The notes: generated from the sequence alone by a model not told the origin. DNA of 64,000 nucleotides from Lysinibacillus fusiformis (GCA_030027265.1 JASENG010000006.1:176835-240834), one strand, 5' to 3'; shown: positions 45,402-54,926, counted from the stretch's first letter. Numbers and translations are program-made.

Positions 45402-46334
45402 CTAATTTCTCAATGCTCTGCCCGTCAAGTGTAGAAACACATCTTCTAGAGTAGGCTCTTCAACCTGAAAACTAGTTAAAATGATATTATTTTTCTCGCA
45501 AAGAGAAAGAAGCATTGGCAAAAAATTGCTGCCTTTCGCAACAGAGAACGTGACCTCCGCTTCTTTTGCAATGACATTCGATAGTGTTGGTTGAGTTATC
45601 AAATCGTTTATAAAGCCCTTTGAATGCTTTTCCAGTTTGACATGTACTGTATTTTCCGATGAAAGAACGGATTTGATCTCTTCTTTTCTACCTGATGCAA
45701 TAATTCTCCCTTTATCCATAATGTAAATTCGATTACACAAAAATTCGACTTCTTCCATGTAATGACTTGTGTAAAGTATGGCCATATTCGATTGTTCATT
45801 TAATGCTTTGACAGTCTCTAAAATATGATTTCTTGATTGTGGATCGATTCCAACAGTAGGTTCATCCATGATCAAATATTTTGGTTCATGAAGCAATGCA
45901 ACACCGATATTAAGTCGCCTTTTCATTCCACCTGAGTAGTGTTTCACCAATTTTTTCGGCTCATCTTGCAGTCCAATTTGCTCCAAGACAGTCTCAATAC
46001 GTTTCGATAGCAATGTTTTGGGCATTTTTTGAATACTGCCAAAGAATTGAAGATTTTCTTTAGCAGTCAATTCTTCATAAAGCGCAATTTCTTGTGGAAC
46101 AACCCCTAATATATTTCTAAGCTCGGAGGGATTTTTAATGATGCTTTTTTGATCTAAAAATATATCTCCTTCAGAAGGAGAAATTAATGTAGATAGCATC
46201 GCTATAGTTGTAGATTTCCCTGCACCATTTGGACCCAGTAAACCTACTATTTCCCCAGGCTCTATATAAAAATTCACTTGATCTACTGCTGTTGTCCTTT
46301 TAAATTTTTTCGATAGATTCACCACTTCAATCAT
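45402..46334 (-). CDS. ABC exporter ATP-binding protein (LnrL-like)
   Basis: A 310-residue DrrA/NatA-type ATPase: Walker A GLLGPNGAGKSTTIAMLS, Q-loop VVPQEIALY, signature HYSGGMKRRLNIGVAL, Walker B YLIMDEPTVGIDP, His switch LYTSHYMEE, and the C-terminal extension ending PTLEDVFLHLTGRAL typical of drug exporters. First gene of the exporter part of the cluster. Confidence 0.92.
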   Translation of the reverse strand: MIEVVNLSKKFKRTTAVDQVNFYIEPGEIVGLLGPNGAGKSTTIAMLSTLISPSEGDIFLDQKSIIKNPSELRNILGVVPQEIALYEELTAKENLQFFGSIQKMPKTLLSKRIETVLEQIGLQDEPKKLVKHYSGGMKRRLNIGVALLHEPKYLIMDEPTVGIDPQSRNHILETVKALNEQSNMAILYTSHYMEEVEFLCNRIYIMDKGRIIASGRKEEIKSVLSSENTVHVKLEKHSKGFINDLITQPTLSNVIAKEAEVTFSVAKGSNFLPMLLSLCEKNNIILTSFQVEEPTLEDVFLHLTGRALRN

Positions 46335-46457
46335 CTTTCAAACCACCCTTCTATGTACACCTTACCAATATTACTAATAGCTTCTAAGTAGCTCTGGTCA
46401 CTATTCAAAGTGACTAGAGTCATTTTTTGTTCCTTGCTGCTTTGAAATTGAAAACAT

Positions 46458-46487
46458 TAAAAAAAGCGGCATGTTACACCGCTTAGA
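46458..46487 (-). terminator. Terminator of the two-component operon
   Basis: Stem AAGCGG / CCGCTT followed by seven T on the minus strand; it overlaps the response-regulator stop codon. It separates the regulators from the exporter genes, which therefore have their own promoter in 46335-46457. Confidence 0.75.
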
Positions 46488-47127
46488 CCAAACCATTTTT
46501 CACTGCAAAAATTGCAAGTTGGGTTCGGTCACGCAAATCCAGCTCTTGCAGAATATTGGTAATGTGATTTTTAACTGTACCAACAGATAAGAATAAGCTA
46601 TTGGCTATTTCTTTATTGGATCTTCCTTCTCCCACTAATTTCACAATAGATAATTCCCGTTCCGTAAAGGTTATTGAGATTTTTTCATTTTTGGATTCAA
46701 CAGTTCGATGCAATAGCATGGGCATAAGTTTTGCGGCAATCCCCTCTTGCAATGCCAACCCCCCATTTAAAACACTATGGATAGAAGAAAGCAGTCTTTC
46801 TGGTTCAGAAGATTTTAGTAAAAAACCGTTTGCTCCATCCTTTAGGGTTTGATATGCATACTCTTCATCTTCAAATGTTGTTAGAATAATTACTTTCACA
46901 TCCGGATATTGTGACTTGATTTGTTTCGTAGCTTCCATCCCATTCATTTTCGGCATGCGTATATCCATCATGACTAAATCGATTGGATGCTTTTGAAGCT
47001 GGTCTAATGCTTCCATTCCATTACTCGCTTCTGCCATCACTTTGAATTGTTCATCCAGTTCGAGAATCATCTTTAATCCATTTCGGACAATTGTCTGGTC
47101 TTCAACGAGTAATATTTGTACGGTCAT
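46483..47127 (-). CDS. NarL/LuxR-type response regulator (LnrK-like)
   Basis: A 214-residue response regulator. The receiver domain (about 1-120) has the acidic pair VEDQ, the phosphorylatable Asp in DLVMMDIRMPKMNG, and the Thr/Lys of ILTTFED and LLKSSEP. The LuxR-type helix-turn-helix is at about 148-212 (TERELSIVKLVGEGRSNKEIA). It lies seven bases after the kinase gene and probably activates the adjacent exporter. Confidence 0.93.
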   Translation of the reverse strand: MTVQILLVEDQTIVRNGLKMILELDEQFKVMAEASNGMEALDQLQKHPIDLVMMDIRMPKMNGMEATKQIKSQYPDVKVIILTTFEDEEYAYQTLKDGANGFLLKSSEPERLLSSIHSVLNGGLALQEGIAAKLMPMLLHRTVESKNEKISITFTERELSIVKLVGEGRSNKEIANSLFLSVGTVKNHITNILQELDLRDRTQLAIFAVKNGLV

Positions 47128-47134
47128 TTACTTC

Positions 47135-48262
47135 TCACTCCTTCATCAGAGCCTTCATACTTTTCTGGTTAGTCAAGTTAGCTCTTATCGGGAAAGAGCC
47201 TTTTAATATAAATTGGTCATTCGTTCTTAAAATTTTCAGTTCACCGCCAATTTCCTTAAGCCGCTCCTCCATGTTCGTTAAACCAAATCCTTGAATAATT
47301 GGTTCATTTGATATCATTTTATTTTTCACTTCAAATTGCAAATTCTGCAATGAATTCATTCCTATGATGACTTCGACTTCTTTTGAATGACTATATTTCA
47401 TGGCATTTGTTAAGCTTTCCTGCAGAACTCTATATAGTACAATGCTTTGGGAATTAGAAACCGGCAGTGATAGCACACCATTTTTAAGCGAAAATTGAAT
47501 TTGTAGACGACTTTCCATCTCAAGCTTTCTTATAAGTTGCAGAACTGATTGTATTCCCGTTGTGTCGGATGACTTTAATTGCCTTACAGCATAACGCGTC
47601 TCTTCCAAGCTTTCTCTCGCCAATTCCTTTGCCTCTTTTATATGAACATCGCTTTGTTGAATAGTCATGACTTCAAGCTGCATTAATAAAGAGGTCAGTT
47701 TATGGCCAACAGAATCATGGATATCCCTTGCGATTTTTGTACGTTCTTCCGCGCGGACCAGTTGTTCCTGTTCAACTGACATTCTTTTCAAACGCCTATA
47801 TTCATTCAGGAGCTGTTCATATAGAAGCCCTTTCGTATGGGCATTTTCAACAGCTTGATAAAGAAAATAGGAAACGATAAAAATAATGGCCATTAAAAGA
47901 AAACCATATATCGGCACTTTGTTTAGAATTCCAAATAGAATACATACGGCAATTGCAGAGGTATAAAAGATATAATATGATTTGCCCTTTAATTGTGAGG
48001 TTGCTTCTACTATGAAAAAGCCAATAAAAGGCAGCCAATATAAATGATTACTCGGAGTAAAACTGCCGATTATGATTAAAAATAGAATCAAAAAATAATT
48101 GAGAAGCGGCTTCTTCATAATTGGGATGAGAAAATATAAGAAAAATACCCCCGTTATTAAAAATAAAGTACTAGTTATGCCAGCACTAGTAAGAGCAGTA
48201 TGTATAAATAACGTTCCGGTCATTAAAACAATACAAGTTAGTCGAAATAAAAATAATTTCAA
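47135..48262 (-). CDS. Sensor histidine kinase (LnrJ-like)
   Basis: A membrane kinase of the HisKA_3 class, about 375 residues. About five to six N-terminal helices (to about residue 140), then the dimerisation helix with the phosphorylated His in ARDIHDSVGHKLTSLL, and an HATPase domain with ESLTNAMKYSHSKE and GFGLTNMEERLKEIGG. A TTG at 48262 has GGGGAATCTA just upstream; an ATG 11 codons earlier sits too close to its AAGG. The signal may be membrane stress, as for LnrJ. Confidence 0.88.
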   Translation of the reverse strand: MKLFLFRLTCIVLMTGTLFIHTALTSAGITSTLFLITGVFFLYFLIPIMKKPLLNYFLILFLIIIGSFTPSNHLYWLPFIGFFIVEATSQLKGKSYYIFYTSAIAVCILFGILNKVPIYGFLLMAIIFIVSYFLYQAVENAHTKGLLYEQLLNEYRRLKRMSVEQEQLVRAEERTKIARDIHDSVGHKLTSLLMQLEVMTIQQSDVHIKEAKELARESLEETRYAVRQLKSSDTTGIQSVLQLIRKLEMESRLQIQFSLKNGVLSLPVSNSQSIVLYRVLQESLTNAMKYSHSKEVEVIIGMNSLQNLQFEVKNKMISNEPIIQGFGLTNMEERLKEIGGELKILRTNDQFILKGSFPIRANLTNQKSMKALMKE

Positions 48263-48428
48263 TAGATTCCCCTGCTCCTTAGATAATATTTCCATCCTTA
48301 CTTATTATATAATGAATTTTCAATATTTTACATGCTTGATAAATAAAAGAGGAAGCCCTAAGCTCCCTCCCGAAAAAAATTTTAAAAGAAACAATGGACG
48401 GATATAAAACATTTCGAATTTAAAGGAC

Positions 48429-48467
48429 AAAAAAACTTGGACCCGCCAATAATGCAGGACCAAGTTT
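48429..48467 (-). terminator. Terminator of the MetE-like gene
   Basis: Stem AAACTTGGTCCTGC / GCGGGTCCAAGTTT with two mismatches or wobbles, then TTTTG on the minus strand. Confidence 0.8.
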
Positions 48468-48478
48468 ATCGTATCTAA

Positions 48479-49576
48479 TTAACCCCAAACCTCTTCAGCG
48501 ATTTCTTTAATGAGTGTCAGCTTTTGCCATTGGTTCTCTTCTTCCAAAATATTGCCATCTTCAGTTGAAGAGAAGCCGCATTGCGGGCTTAGGCAAAGCT
48601 GTTCCAAAGAAACATATTTAGCGGCTTGATGAATACGAGCTTTAATCTCTTCCTTATCTTCCAATTCACCAAATTTAGATGTGATTAAGCCTAATACAAT
48701 TTTTAAATCCGGGCGATTCACATATTGTAATGGCTCAAAGCTTCCAGAACGCTCATCGTCAAATTCAAGGAATAATCCATCAACATTTAAACCGCCAAAA
48801 ATCACTTCTGCAGCAAAATTATATCCACCACTCGAATGGAATGTAGATTTATAGTTGCCACGGCAAATATGCATTGTAATCGTCATATCACTTGGCTTGT
48901 TTTTGATGGACTCATTAATCACATATTGAAGGGTATCCATGAATTGCTGTGGGTCTTTCCCTTCTGCCACTAATTTTGCACGTGTCTCTTCGGAGAACAA
49001 GCTAGCCCAAGAAGTATCATCTAATTGTAGATAGCGGCATCCTGCATTGTAAAATGCTTGGATTGCTTTTTGGTATGCTTTGATTGTATCTTCGATTAAA
49101 TCTTTTTCTTCTGAATAGACATCTAAATTGCGATCCGCACGTGCGTGTAACATATTGGGGCTTGGAATTGTAAATTTAACCGTTGAATCTCCAGCGTGTT
49201 CTTTAATGAATTTAAAATGATCTAAAAATGGATGATTCCCAAAATCAATTTTACCTACCACACGAATTCCTTCTTTACGCGTTTCCAGGTTGTGGAAATT
49301 TAAACCTTGTTCTTTTTCGTAATAATCCATTCCTTCAAGCCCGCCCAAGAAATCAAAGTGCCACCAGCTACGACGGAATTCTCCATCAGTAATAGATAAA
49401 ACCCCGATTTCTTTTTGTTTTTCGATTAAATGGATAATTGCTTCGTCTTCTACTTTTTTAAGTTCATCGTATGTAATTTCGTTATTTTGAAATTTTGATC
49501 GTGCTTCCTTTAAAACTTGCGGTCTTAAAAAGCTTCCTACATGATCATATCGAAATGGTGCTGTTAATTGTGCCAT
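48479..49576 (-). CDS. MetE C-terminal-domain-like methyltransferase (YxjG/YxjH type)
   Basis: A 365-residue homologue of the catalytic domain of cobalamin-independent methionine synthase. DHVGSFLRP, ITDGEFRR, and the zinc ligands in TMHICRGNYKS and SPQCGFSST are conserved. This is full length for the stand-alone YxjG family, not a truncated MetE. Its methyl donor is not certain from sequence. AAAGGGG precedes the ATG at 49576. No SAM riboswitch is seen upstream, although the B. subtilis homologues have one. Confidence 0.88.
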   Translation of the reverse strand: MAQLTAPFRYDHVGSFLRPQVLKEARSKFQNNEITYDELKKVEDEAIIHLIEKQKEIGVLSITDGEFRRSWWHFDFLGGLEGMDYYEKEQGLNFHNLETRKEGIRVVGKIDFGNHPFLDHFKFIKEHAGDSTVKFTIPSPNMLHARADRNLDVYSEEKDLIEDTIKAYQKAIQAFYNAGCRYLQLDDTSWASLFSEETRAKLVAEGKDPQQFMDTLQYVINESIKNKPSDMTITMHICRGNYKSTFHSSGGYNFAAEVIFGGLNVDGLFLEFDDERSGSFEPLQYVNRPDLKIVLGLITSKFGELEDKEEIKARIHQAAKYVSLEQLCLSPQCGFSSTEDGNILEEENQWQKLTLIKEIAEEVWG

Positions 49577-49782
49577 TTTTTTACCCCTTTTCAAATGCAA
49601 TTTTATGGATTAGATGAAATTTTATCCATAACTTTAATCTATTTAATAAATTATAATATAACATAAAAACGTCAGATAAAACGAAGTATTCCGACAATAT
49701 TTATTGGTCATTTATTACAAAAATCTCTTAATTCTTTGTTATTCATGATAACCGGTTATATTGCATGGTCTAAAATTAGCAT

Positions 49783-49823
49783 AAAAATAGCTAACATTGA
49801 TTTGTACAATGCTAGCTATTTTT
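49783..49823 (-). terminator. Terminator of the M48 peptidase gene
   Basis: Stem AAAAATAGCTA / TAGCTATTTTT extended by CATTG / CAATG pairing; T tracts on both strands. Confidence 0.8.
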
Positions 49824-49832
49824 ATTATTGCA

Positions 49833-51146
49833 TTATTCGCTTTCCGACTCATTTTCTTTTTCGCTTTCCTTTTCTATCTCTGTCTCAATATTATTGTTTT
49901 GAGCATACCGCGCAATTGTATTTATTCGTTCCAGCATTGGTGGGTGAGTATAACGGAAAATTTTCACGAGCCAAGGTGGATTCACTTCACTTAATCCAGC
50001 TTTGGCAAGGTTTTGGAATGTACTGACTGCTGCATCTGCGTCCCCTGTCAATTCCATTGCATATTCATCCGCCCTAGTCTCCTGATATCTTGAGATATAA
50101 TTGGAAAGAGGGTTTGAAAGAAAGAGTAAAAATGAAACAAGTACAAAAAATAAAGGAAGAGATCGAATATCACTTATCTTCTCGATTTTCATTACTCGTC
50201 CGAATTTGGAAATCAGCCAAGGCATGATTTTCGAAATCAACCATAACCCCACCAATATGGATACTAGATAAGAAGCTATTCCAATATAAATATGCTTCTC
50301 CACATAATGCCCCATTTCATGAGCCATGATAAACAGAATCTCTTCATCTGTTAAATTATTTAGAGTCGTATCCCATAGAACTATACGAGAATTGTCTCCT
50401 ATTCCTGTGACGTAGGCGTTTAGTGCATTGGTTTTCTCCGACATGTTCACTTCAAAAACATGCTCTGAAGGAATGTCCGCTTCATCAGCGAGTGCCAAGA
50501 TTTTCTCTTCAAGGGCTTTATCATGCAGCGGCGTAAAATCGTTATATAATGGATCAATGACAACCGGCTGTAAGTACATCATAAAGATCGCAAAGGGTAT
50601 TGTGAGCAGCCATGCATAAAACCACCATTTTTTTGCACTCTTCTGTATGAGCCAATACAGCACCAATACAACCAGCAGTGTCGTTCCAAAATTCACCCAA
50701 AAATCAATGACAAAATCTCTCATCCACGAAGAAAATTCCTGCGTACTAATTCCGTAGTCCTTACTTAATTTATAGCGATATAAATCCACCGGATAAAAAA
50801 CGATTGCAGTAAATAAATATAAGAGGAATAAATAAGTACCATTTTTAACTAACTTCCACTTTGTATCTGCCCATTTTTCAAATACTTTTGAAATCCCAGT
50901 AAATAAAATCAAGAAGTATACAAGCCACTCAAACGGTGTAACAATAAAGAAAATAAAGTTTCGAATTTTCGAAAAATCTTCACTTAAAATGAGTTCACGT
51001 TCAGTCATGAAGGTTTGCGGATCCGCTATTGTTCCTTTTAATGTAGCTGGAATTCCTCCTGATGCCCCATGAAATATGTAAAAATACATCCCTATGGCGT
51101 AGACCGCGTACAAAATAATCGCAGCTATGCTCCATTTCTTTGACAA
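49833..51146 (-). CDS. M48 (Ste24-like) membrane metallopeptidase
   Basis: Zinc endopeptidase embedded in the membrane, about 437 residues. Five to six helices surround the HExxH motif (IMAHEMGHYVEKH); the third zinc ligand Glu lies in RYQETRADEYAMELTG. Relatives are CAAX proteases of the Ste24 type. A TTG at 51146 has GAGGTGG upstream; the frame is open 17 codons farther without a site. The C-terminus is a Glu/Ser/Asn-rich tail. Confidence 0.9.
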   Translation of the reverse strand: MSKKWSIAAIILYAVYAIGMYFYIFHGASGGIPATLKGTIADPQTFMTERELILSEDFSKIRNFIFFIVTPFEWLVYFLILFTGISKVFEKWADTKWKLVKNGTYLFLLYLFTAIVFYPVDLYRYKLSKDYGISTQEFSSWMRDFVIDFWVNFGTTLLVVLVLYWLIQKSAKKWWFYAWLLTIPFAIFMMYLQPVVIDPLYNDFTPLHDKALEEKILALADEADIPSEHVFEVNMSEKTNALNAYVTGIGDNSRIVLWDTTLNNLTDEEILFIMAHEMGHYVEKHIYIGIASYLVSILVGLWLISKIMPWLISKFGRVMKIEKISDIRSLPLFFVLVSFLLFLSNPLSNYISRYQETRADEYAMELTGDADAAVSTFQNLAKAGLSEVNPPWLVKIFRYTHPPMLERINTIARYAQNNNIETEIEKESEKENESESE

Positions 51147-51267
51147 ATTTCCCACCTCAATTCTTCTTCTTACTTTAGTGTAAGAAAAATTGGACAAGAT
51201 AGAACCATTTTTTGAATCTTTTTATGATTTCATTTGTGAAATTCTTTCTCTCACTCCTCAAATATAA

Positions 51268-51299
51268 ATAGAAGTTGCCCCTTGCAGAACAACTTCTAT
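51268..51299 (-). terminator. Terminator-like hairpin upstream of the M48 gene
   Basis: Perfect 10-bp stem ATAGAAGTTG / CAACTTCTAT followed by TTATATTT on the minus strand. Confidence 0.5.
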
Positions 51300-51369
51300 T
51301 CCGATTATTCCCATTAAATTATTTAAAAATACATCTGTAAAGGGCGTTAATTGCTATTTAAGAACGATG

Positions 51370-51406
51370 AAAGGCGGTTGTCTTATTTAACTGTCAACCA
51401 CCTTTT
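51370..51406 (-). terminator. Terminator-like hairpin after the patatin gene
   Basis: Stem AAAGGTGGTTG / CAACCGCCTTT with one wobble pair and a 14-base loop; the following T tract is short. Confidence 0.5.
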
Positions 51407-51459
51407 AATAGAAAGCAGCAAAGCTTCGAATAAGTATATCTCCATTTTTCTCATTTCTA

Positions 51460-52341
51460 TTAGGAAGGTCTCCATGTTTCCAAGAATTTCGAAGTACGCT
51501 TTCGTCCAATTTCAATAAGTGCTTCCTTTGTTCCTTCATCTAGATCAAATTGGGTTGCACTATACTTTTCTACTGGAATAAAAATTATATTTCGTTCATG
51601 CTTCCTTGAAATATAACGTTCATCATGGGCATTCTTCATTGTTGAGAATAGAGCTTCGAAAAGATTTAATCCATTATTAATTTTTTGGGGCGGCATATCT
51701 TCTCTTGGGTTACTTAGTTTCATACCGATAGTTGGACGTTGTTTGTTTCCATTATCAAAAATCCAGAGCGGGAAGTTACTTAGAATACCCCCATCAACAA
51801 ACAAGCACTCCCCTTTACGATCATTTAATTTGATTGGCTCAAAGAAAAAAGGTATCCCACAGCTCATCCGCAGTGCTTTTGCTACTGAGAACCCCCTCCA
51901 ATCAATCCCATAGGAAGCTAAATCATCCGGTATGACAACCATTCTGCCATTTGTTAGATCAGAGGCAACCAGCTTCAGTGAACCTCGGGGTAAATCATTA
52001 AATGTTATTATTCCTTTAACAGCCAATTTTTTATAAAACCATTTTTCTAAAGCTTTCCCTTTGTATAGCCCCATTCGAAAATATAGATTCAGCCACTTTA
52101 AAAAAGGAAGAGTACGCGCAGGCTTTGGCGGATCGAGAAGTGATTTTAAATTTAGTTCATCCAGGATTTCTTCAATTTCTTCTGCAGTATATCCTGCTGC
52201 TATAAAACATGCCAATATGGCACCTGCACTTGTTCCTGCAACACGTTTAAAACGATAATTTTTTTCTTCTAAAACCTGCATCGCCCCAATATACGCAAAT
52301 CCCTTGATCCCACCACCTGAGAACACCCCATCAATAAGCAT
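51460..52341 (-). CDS. Patatin-like phospholipase
   Basis: A 293-residue patatin-fold acyl hydrolase with a Ser-Asp dyad: oxyanion loop FSGGGIKGFAYIGA, nucleophile in GTSAGAILAC, and Asp in FVDGGILSNFPL. B. subtilis YqhO is a relative. The ATG at 52341 has AAGGGGC six bases upstream; a GTG two codons earlier is too close. Substrate unknown. It is a stand-alone gene. Confidence 0.9.
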   Translation of the reverse strand: MLIDGVFSGGGIKGFAYIGAMQVLEEKNYRFKRVAGTSAGAILACFIAAGYTAEEIEEILDELNLKSLLDPPKPARTLPFLKWLNLYFRMGLYKGKALEKWFYKKLAVKGIITFNDLPRGSLKLVASDLTNGRMVVIPDDLASYGIDWRGFSVAKALRMSCGIPFFFEPIKLNDRKGECLFVDGGILSNFPLWIFDNGNKQRPTIGMKLSNPREDMPPQKINNGLNLFEALFSTMKNAHDERYISRKHERNIIFIPVEKYSATQFDLDEGTKEALIEIGRKRTSKFLETWRPS

Positions 52342-52545
52342 GTTCACGCCCCTTTATTTGTTTCTAGTACACACTTTAAGAAAAAGAGGGAGTTTTTAGA
52401 ACTTATTTCGACAAAAACCTTCGACATATCTAGTGCCTTAAGAACAATTTCATGCCCATTTTCCCTATGTATATTTCCAATTAAAAGTAAACAAAAAAGT
52501 ATTTGGCGACAAACAAATCTGTTTGAAACCAAATACCTTCAATGT

Positions 52546-52722
52546 TTATAAATTTAATCTTGATGGATTATGTTTATTATCAGGCTTGTCTTTATTTTCA
52601 TTTTGATTTTGTCGTTTGGCTTCATCATTTTGACCAATAACATCAAAATCATCCGGACTTAAATCATAGCCATGGCCATATTCTTCGCGATCTAAAGAGT
52701 TCTTTTTGTTTTTACTCAACAT
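52546..52722 (-). CDS. Small polar protein of unknown function
   Basis: A 58-residue hydrophilic protein, LSKNKKNSLDREEYGHGYDLSP at the start in part and an Asn/Lys/Asp/Gln-rich tail (QNQNENKDKPDNKHNP). The ATG at 52722 follows GGAGGTG closely. No family recognised; low complexity suggests it is unstructured. The binding site supports translation. Confidence 0.65.
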   Translation of the reverse strand: MLSKNKKNSLDREEYGHGYDLSPDDFDVIGQNDEAKRQNQNENKDKPDNKHNPSRLNL

Positions 52723-52785
52723 CTTCACCTCCATATAGCATAATTTGAGCCTTTTTATCGGTAATTATGCTATAGACAAAAATGT

Positions 52786-52814
52786 AAAAAGAATGAAGTG
52801 GCTAAACTTCATTC
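52786..52814 (-). terminator. Terminator of the His-tailed membrane protein gene
   Basis: Perfect 9-bp stem GAATGAAGT / ACTTCATTC, then TTTTTAC on the minus strand. Confidence 0.82.
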
Positions 52815-52823
52815 AAAAGAACA

Positions 52824-53408
52824 TTAATGTTGATGGTGATGCTGTTCGGTTTCCTCTTCATTTGTAGTTACTGATATTATATCGAAATACGCAGTTACTC
52901 CAAGAAATAGAATAGCGATTGCAAAACTCAGCTTTACTTTAGAAGGAATTGCTTTTGCGAAATTATTATAGGTTTGTCTAGTCCAAAGTCCTGCTGCCAC
53001 AATACAGCTAACCAAATAAATAATTGTAAAAAATACGATACTAAGCAGCTGGTTATTAGTTGTCATTAAGCTTAGCATTGTTCCCATCATTGCCCCCATA
53101 AAAAGTGCGCTTAAACATTCCAGGACAACTTTTATTGATAATTGATAGGTCATGATGCTTATGAGTAAAAAGCTTACAAGTATAGAAATCACTGTAGCAA
53201 AAACGATATCCGCAATCCATATTCCAATCAGTATACCTATTAAGGTACTTTTTGTCATTGCTACGAACATCGCTAAGCAACTGGATAGATGATTTTCTTT
53301 TGGCTGAACCCGAAATACAGAGCCGAGAACAACAGTAAGGAAAATAATACTAACAAAGCTTACAATAGCAACCAAAAATCCACTCCATTCATTATGCAAT
53401 TTGCACAA
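52824..53408 (-). CDS. Membrane protein with His-rich C-terminus
   Basis: Unrecognised 194-residue protein with five to six membrane helices and a C-terminal tail NEEETEQHHHQH that could bind a metal. The outermost start is a TTG at 53408 without a clear binding site; an in-frame TTG at 53375 has GGAG eight bases before it and may be the true start. Monocistronic. The neighbouring gene on the right is sodA, but there is no direct sign of a shared function. Confidence 0.65.
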   Translation of the reverse strand: MCKLHNEWSGFLVAIVSFVSIIFLTVVLGSVFRVQPKENHLSSCLAMFVAMTKSTLIGILIGIWIADIVFATVISILVSFLLISIMTYQLSIKVVLECLSALFMGAMMGTMLSLMTTNNQLLSIVFFTIIYLVSCIVAAGLWTRQTYNNFAKAIPSKVKLSFAIAILFLGVTAYFDIISVTTNEEETEQHHHQH

Positions 53409-53615
53409 TCAACTTGTATAGAATTCAAATGATAATGTCATGTCTAGCCTATTCCATGATGCATTAATTTATGCTTACCATCCCCAATACAGTCCACTAA
53501 TTAAATTTATAAACACATCAAACAAAAAATTTTTAAATACACAGCTTTTCATTTTTTACTATTAGTTTAAAGAGTTGCTAATCTATCAGTCTTTAGCTCA
53601 GATTATTTCCTCATC

Positions 53616-53655
53616 AAAAAAAGCGTTGCTCCACAATTACCTGTGAAGCAACACT
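53616..53655 (-). terminator. Terminator of sodA
   Basis: A 14-bp stem with two mismatches (53622-53635 and 53642-53655), then seven T on the minus strand. Confidence 0.85.
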
Positions 53656-53688
53656 TTAGTTTAAAAATATTTAAATCTATTACTTAGC

Positions 53689-54294
53689 TTATTTTGCAGC
53701 TTGGTATTTAGATTCAACAACATCCCAGTTTACTACATTCCAGAATGCAGTGATGTAGTCAGGACGACGGTTTTGGTAGTTTAAGTAGTAAGCATGCTCC
53801 CAAACGTCTAAGCCTAATACTGGAGTTTTACCTTCCATTACTGGAGAGTCTTGGTTTGGAGTTGAAGTGATAGCAATTTCGCCGCCATCTACTACTAACC
53901 AAGCCCAACCTGAACCGAAACGGCCAGTTGCAGCTTTAGCGAATTCTTCTTTGAAGCTATCTAAGCTACCGAATTTTGCTTCGATTGCAGAAGCTAATTC
54001 ACCAGTTGGAGCAGTTGCGCCACCTGGAGCGAGGATTTCCCAGAATAATGTATGGTTAGCATGTCCTCCACCATTGTTGCGTACAGCTGTTTGTTTGTCA
54101 GCTGGAAGAGCATCAATATTTGAGATAAGGTCTAAAAGATCTTTACCTGCAAATTCTGTTCCTTCAACTGCAGCGTTTAAGTTTGTTACATAAGTGTTGT
54201 GATGTTTAGTATGGTGGATTTCCATAGTTTTCGCATCAATGTTTGGTTCTAATGCATCATATGCATAAGTTAATTGTGGTAATTCATAAGCCAT
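53689..54294 (-). CDS. sodA: Manganese superoxide dismutase
   Basis: Dismutates superoxide; 201 residues. The metal ligands are readable: His in [13 protein letters not shown], His in [14 protein letters not shown], and Asp and His in [27 protein letters not shown] and the Gly/Gln pattern (HNTY...NNGGGH, with Gln in TPNQDSP) fit the Mn type. AGGGAGG precedes the ATG. It follows yqgC as in B. subtilis but after a gap holding its own promoter and a palindrome. Confidence 0.96.
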   Translation of the reverse strand: MAYELPQLTYAYDALEPNIDAKTMEIHHTKHHNTYVTNLNAAVEGTEFAGKDLLDLISNIDALPADKQTAVRNNGGGHANHTLFWEILAPGGATAPTGELASAIEAKFGSLDSFKEEFAKAATGRFGSGWAWLVVDGGEIAITSTPNQDSPVMEGKTPVLGLDVWEHAYYLNYQNRRPDYITAFWNVVNWDVVESKYQAAK

Positions 54295-54317
54295 TTTGTA
54301 TTTCCTCCCTCAAATTA

Positions 54318-54339
54318 AAAAGTAATCTTGATTACTTTT
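54318..54339. promoter_or_regulatory. Perfect 22-bp palindrome at the predicted sodA start site
   Basis: AAAAGTAATC-TT-GATTACTTTT, with 10-bp arms, lies between the -10 region and the sodA ribosome binding site, covering the expected transcription start. It could be a repressor operator or a 5' stem-loop in the mRNA. It does not match the PerR, Fur or MntR boxes that I know. Confidence 0.6.
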
Positions 54340-54341
54340 CT

Positions 54342-54370
54342 AGGTTATCAAAATTAGTCACACGATTCAA
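54342..54370 (-). promoter_or_regulatory. sodA promoter (SigA type)
   Basis: Minus strand TTGAAT, 17 bases, TAACCT. Four of six positions fit at each hexamer, with ideal spacing. Confidence 0.55.
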
Positions 54371-54446
54371 TCAATAAACACTCAAGATTTACATTTCAGT
54401 CTTTTGACGGAAAGGTTGGTTGTATTTACCTTTTAGTACAGATTTC

Positions 54447-54926
54447 CTAAACAGCAATTATAAAAATAATAATCATGATTACTTGAATCGTACCCTTTGC
54501 TGCAACAGATGTTAAAAAGCCTACTAATGAACCAACGCCAGCTTTCAATGCTTGTTTATACTCTGTTTTTGTGACTAGAAGTTCACCAATTACTGCTCCT
54601 ATAAATGGACCAATTAAAATTCCCGCTACCGGGATAATGAACGGACCTACCAGTAACCCGATAGTACTTCCCCACATACCGGCTTTTGTTCCACCGAATT
54701 TTTTCACGCCAATCAAGTTGGCCGCAGAATCTGCAACGAATAGCAGGACAACAAATAAGATTTCGATTGTCCAGAAAAGCCATCCAAGTTCTTCGAATGA
54801 GTTAAATAATCCATAAACTAGAAAGCCTAACAGAATAAAAAGTACAGAAGGAATAATCGGATAGACTAGACCTATAAACGCGACGATAAAACATGCAATA
54901 ATTAGTACCCATGCAATTATGTCCAT
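54447..54926 (-). CDS. yqgC: DUF456 membrane protein YqgC
   Basis: A 159-residue membrane protein with four to five helices and the glycine-rich DUF456 core: [35 protein letters not shown] and [12 protein letters not shown]. Function unknown. It sits upstream of sodA on the same strand, as yqgC does in B. subtilis, and is divergent from yqgB. Confidence 0.9.
   Translation of the reverse strand: MDIIAWVLIIACFIVAFIGLVYPIIPSVLFILLGFLVYGLFNSFEELGWLFWTIEILFVVLLFVADSAANLIGVKKFGGTKAGMWGSTIGLLVGPFIIPVAGILIGPFIGAVIGELLVTKTEYKQALKAGVGSLVGFLTSVAAKGTIQVIMIIIFIIAV

Noticed and set aside
48479..49576. Truncated MetE
   Set aside because: At 365 residues it has the normal length of the stand-alone YxjG/YxjH family and all zinc ligands.
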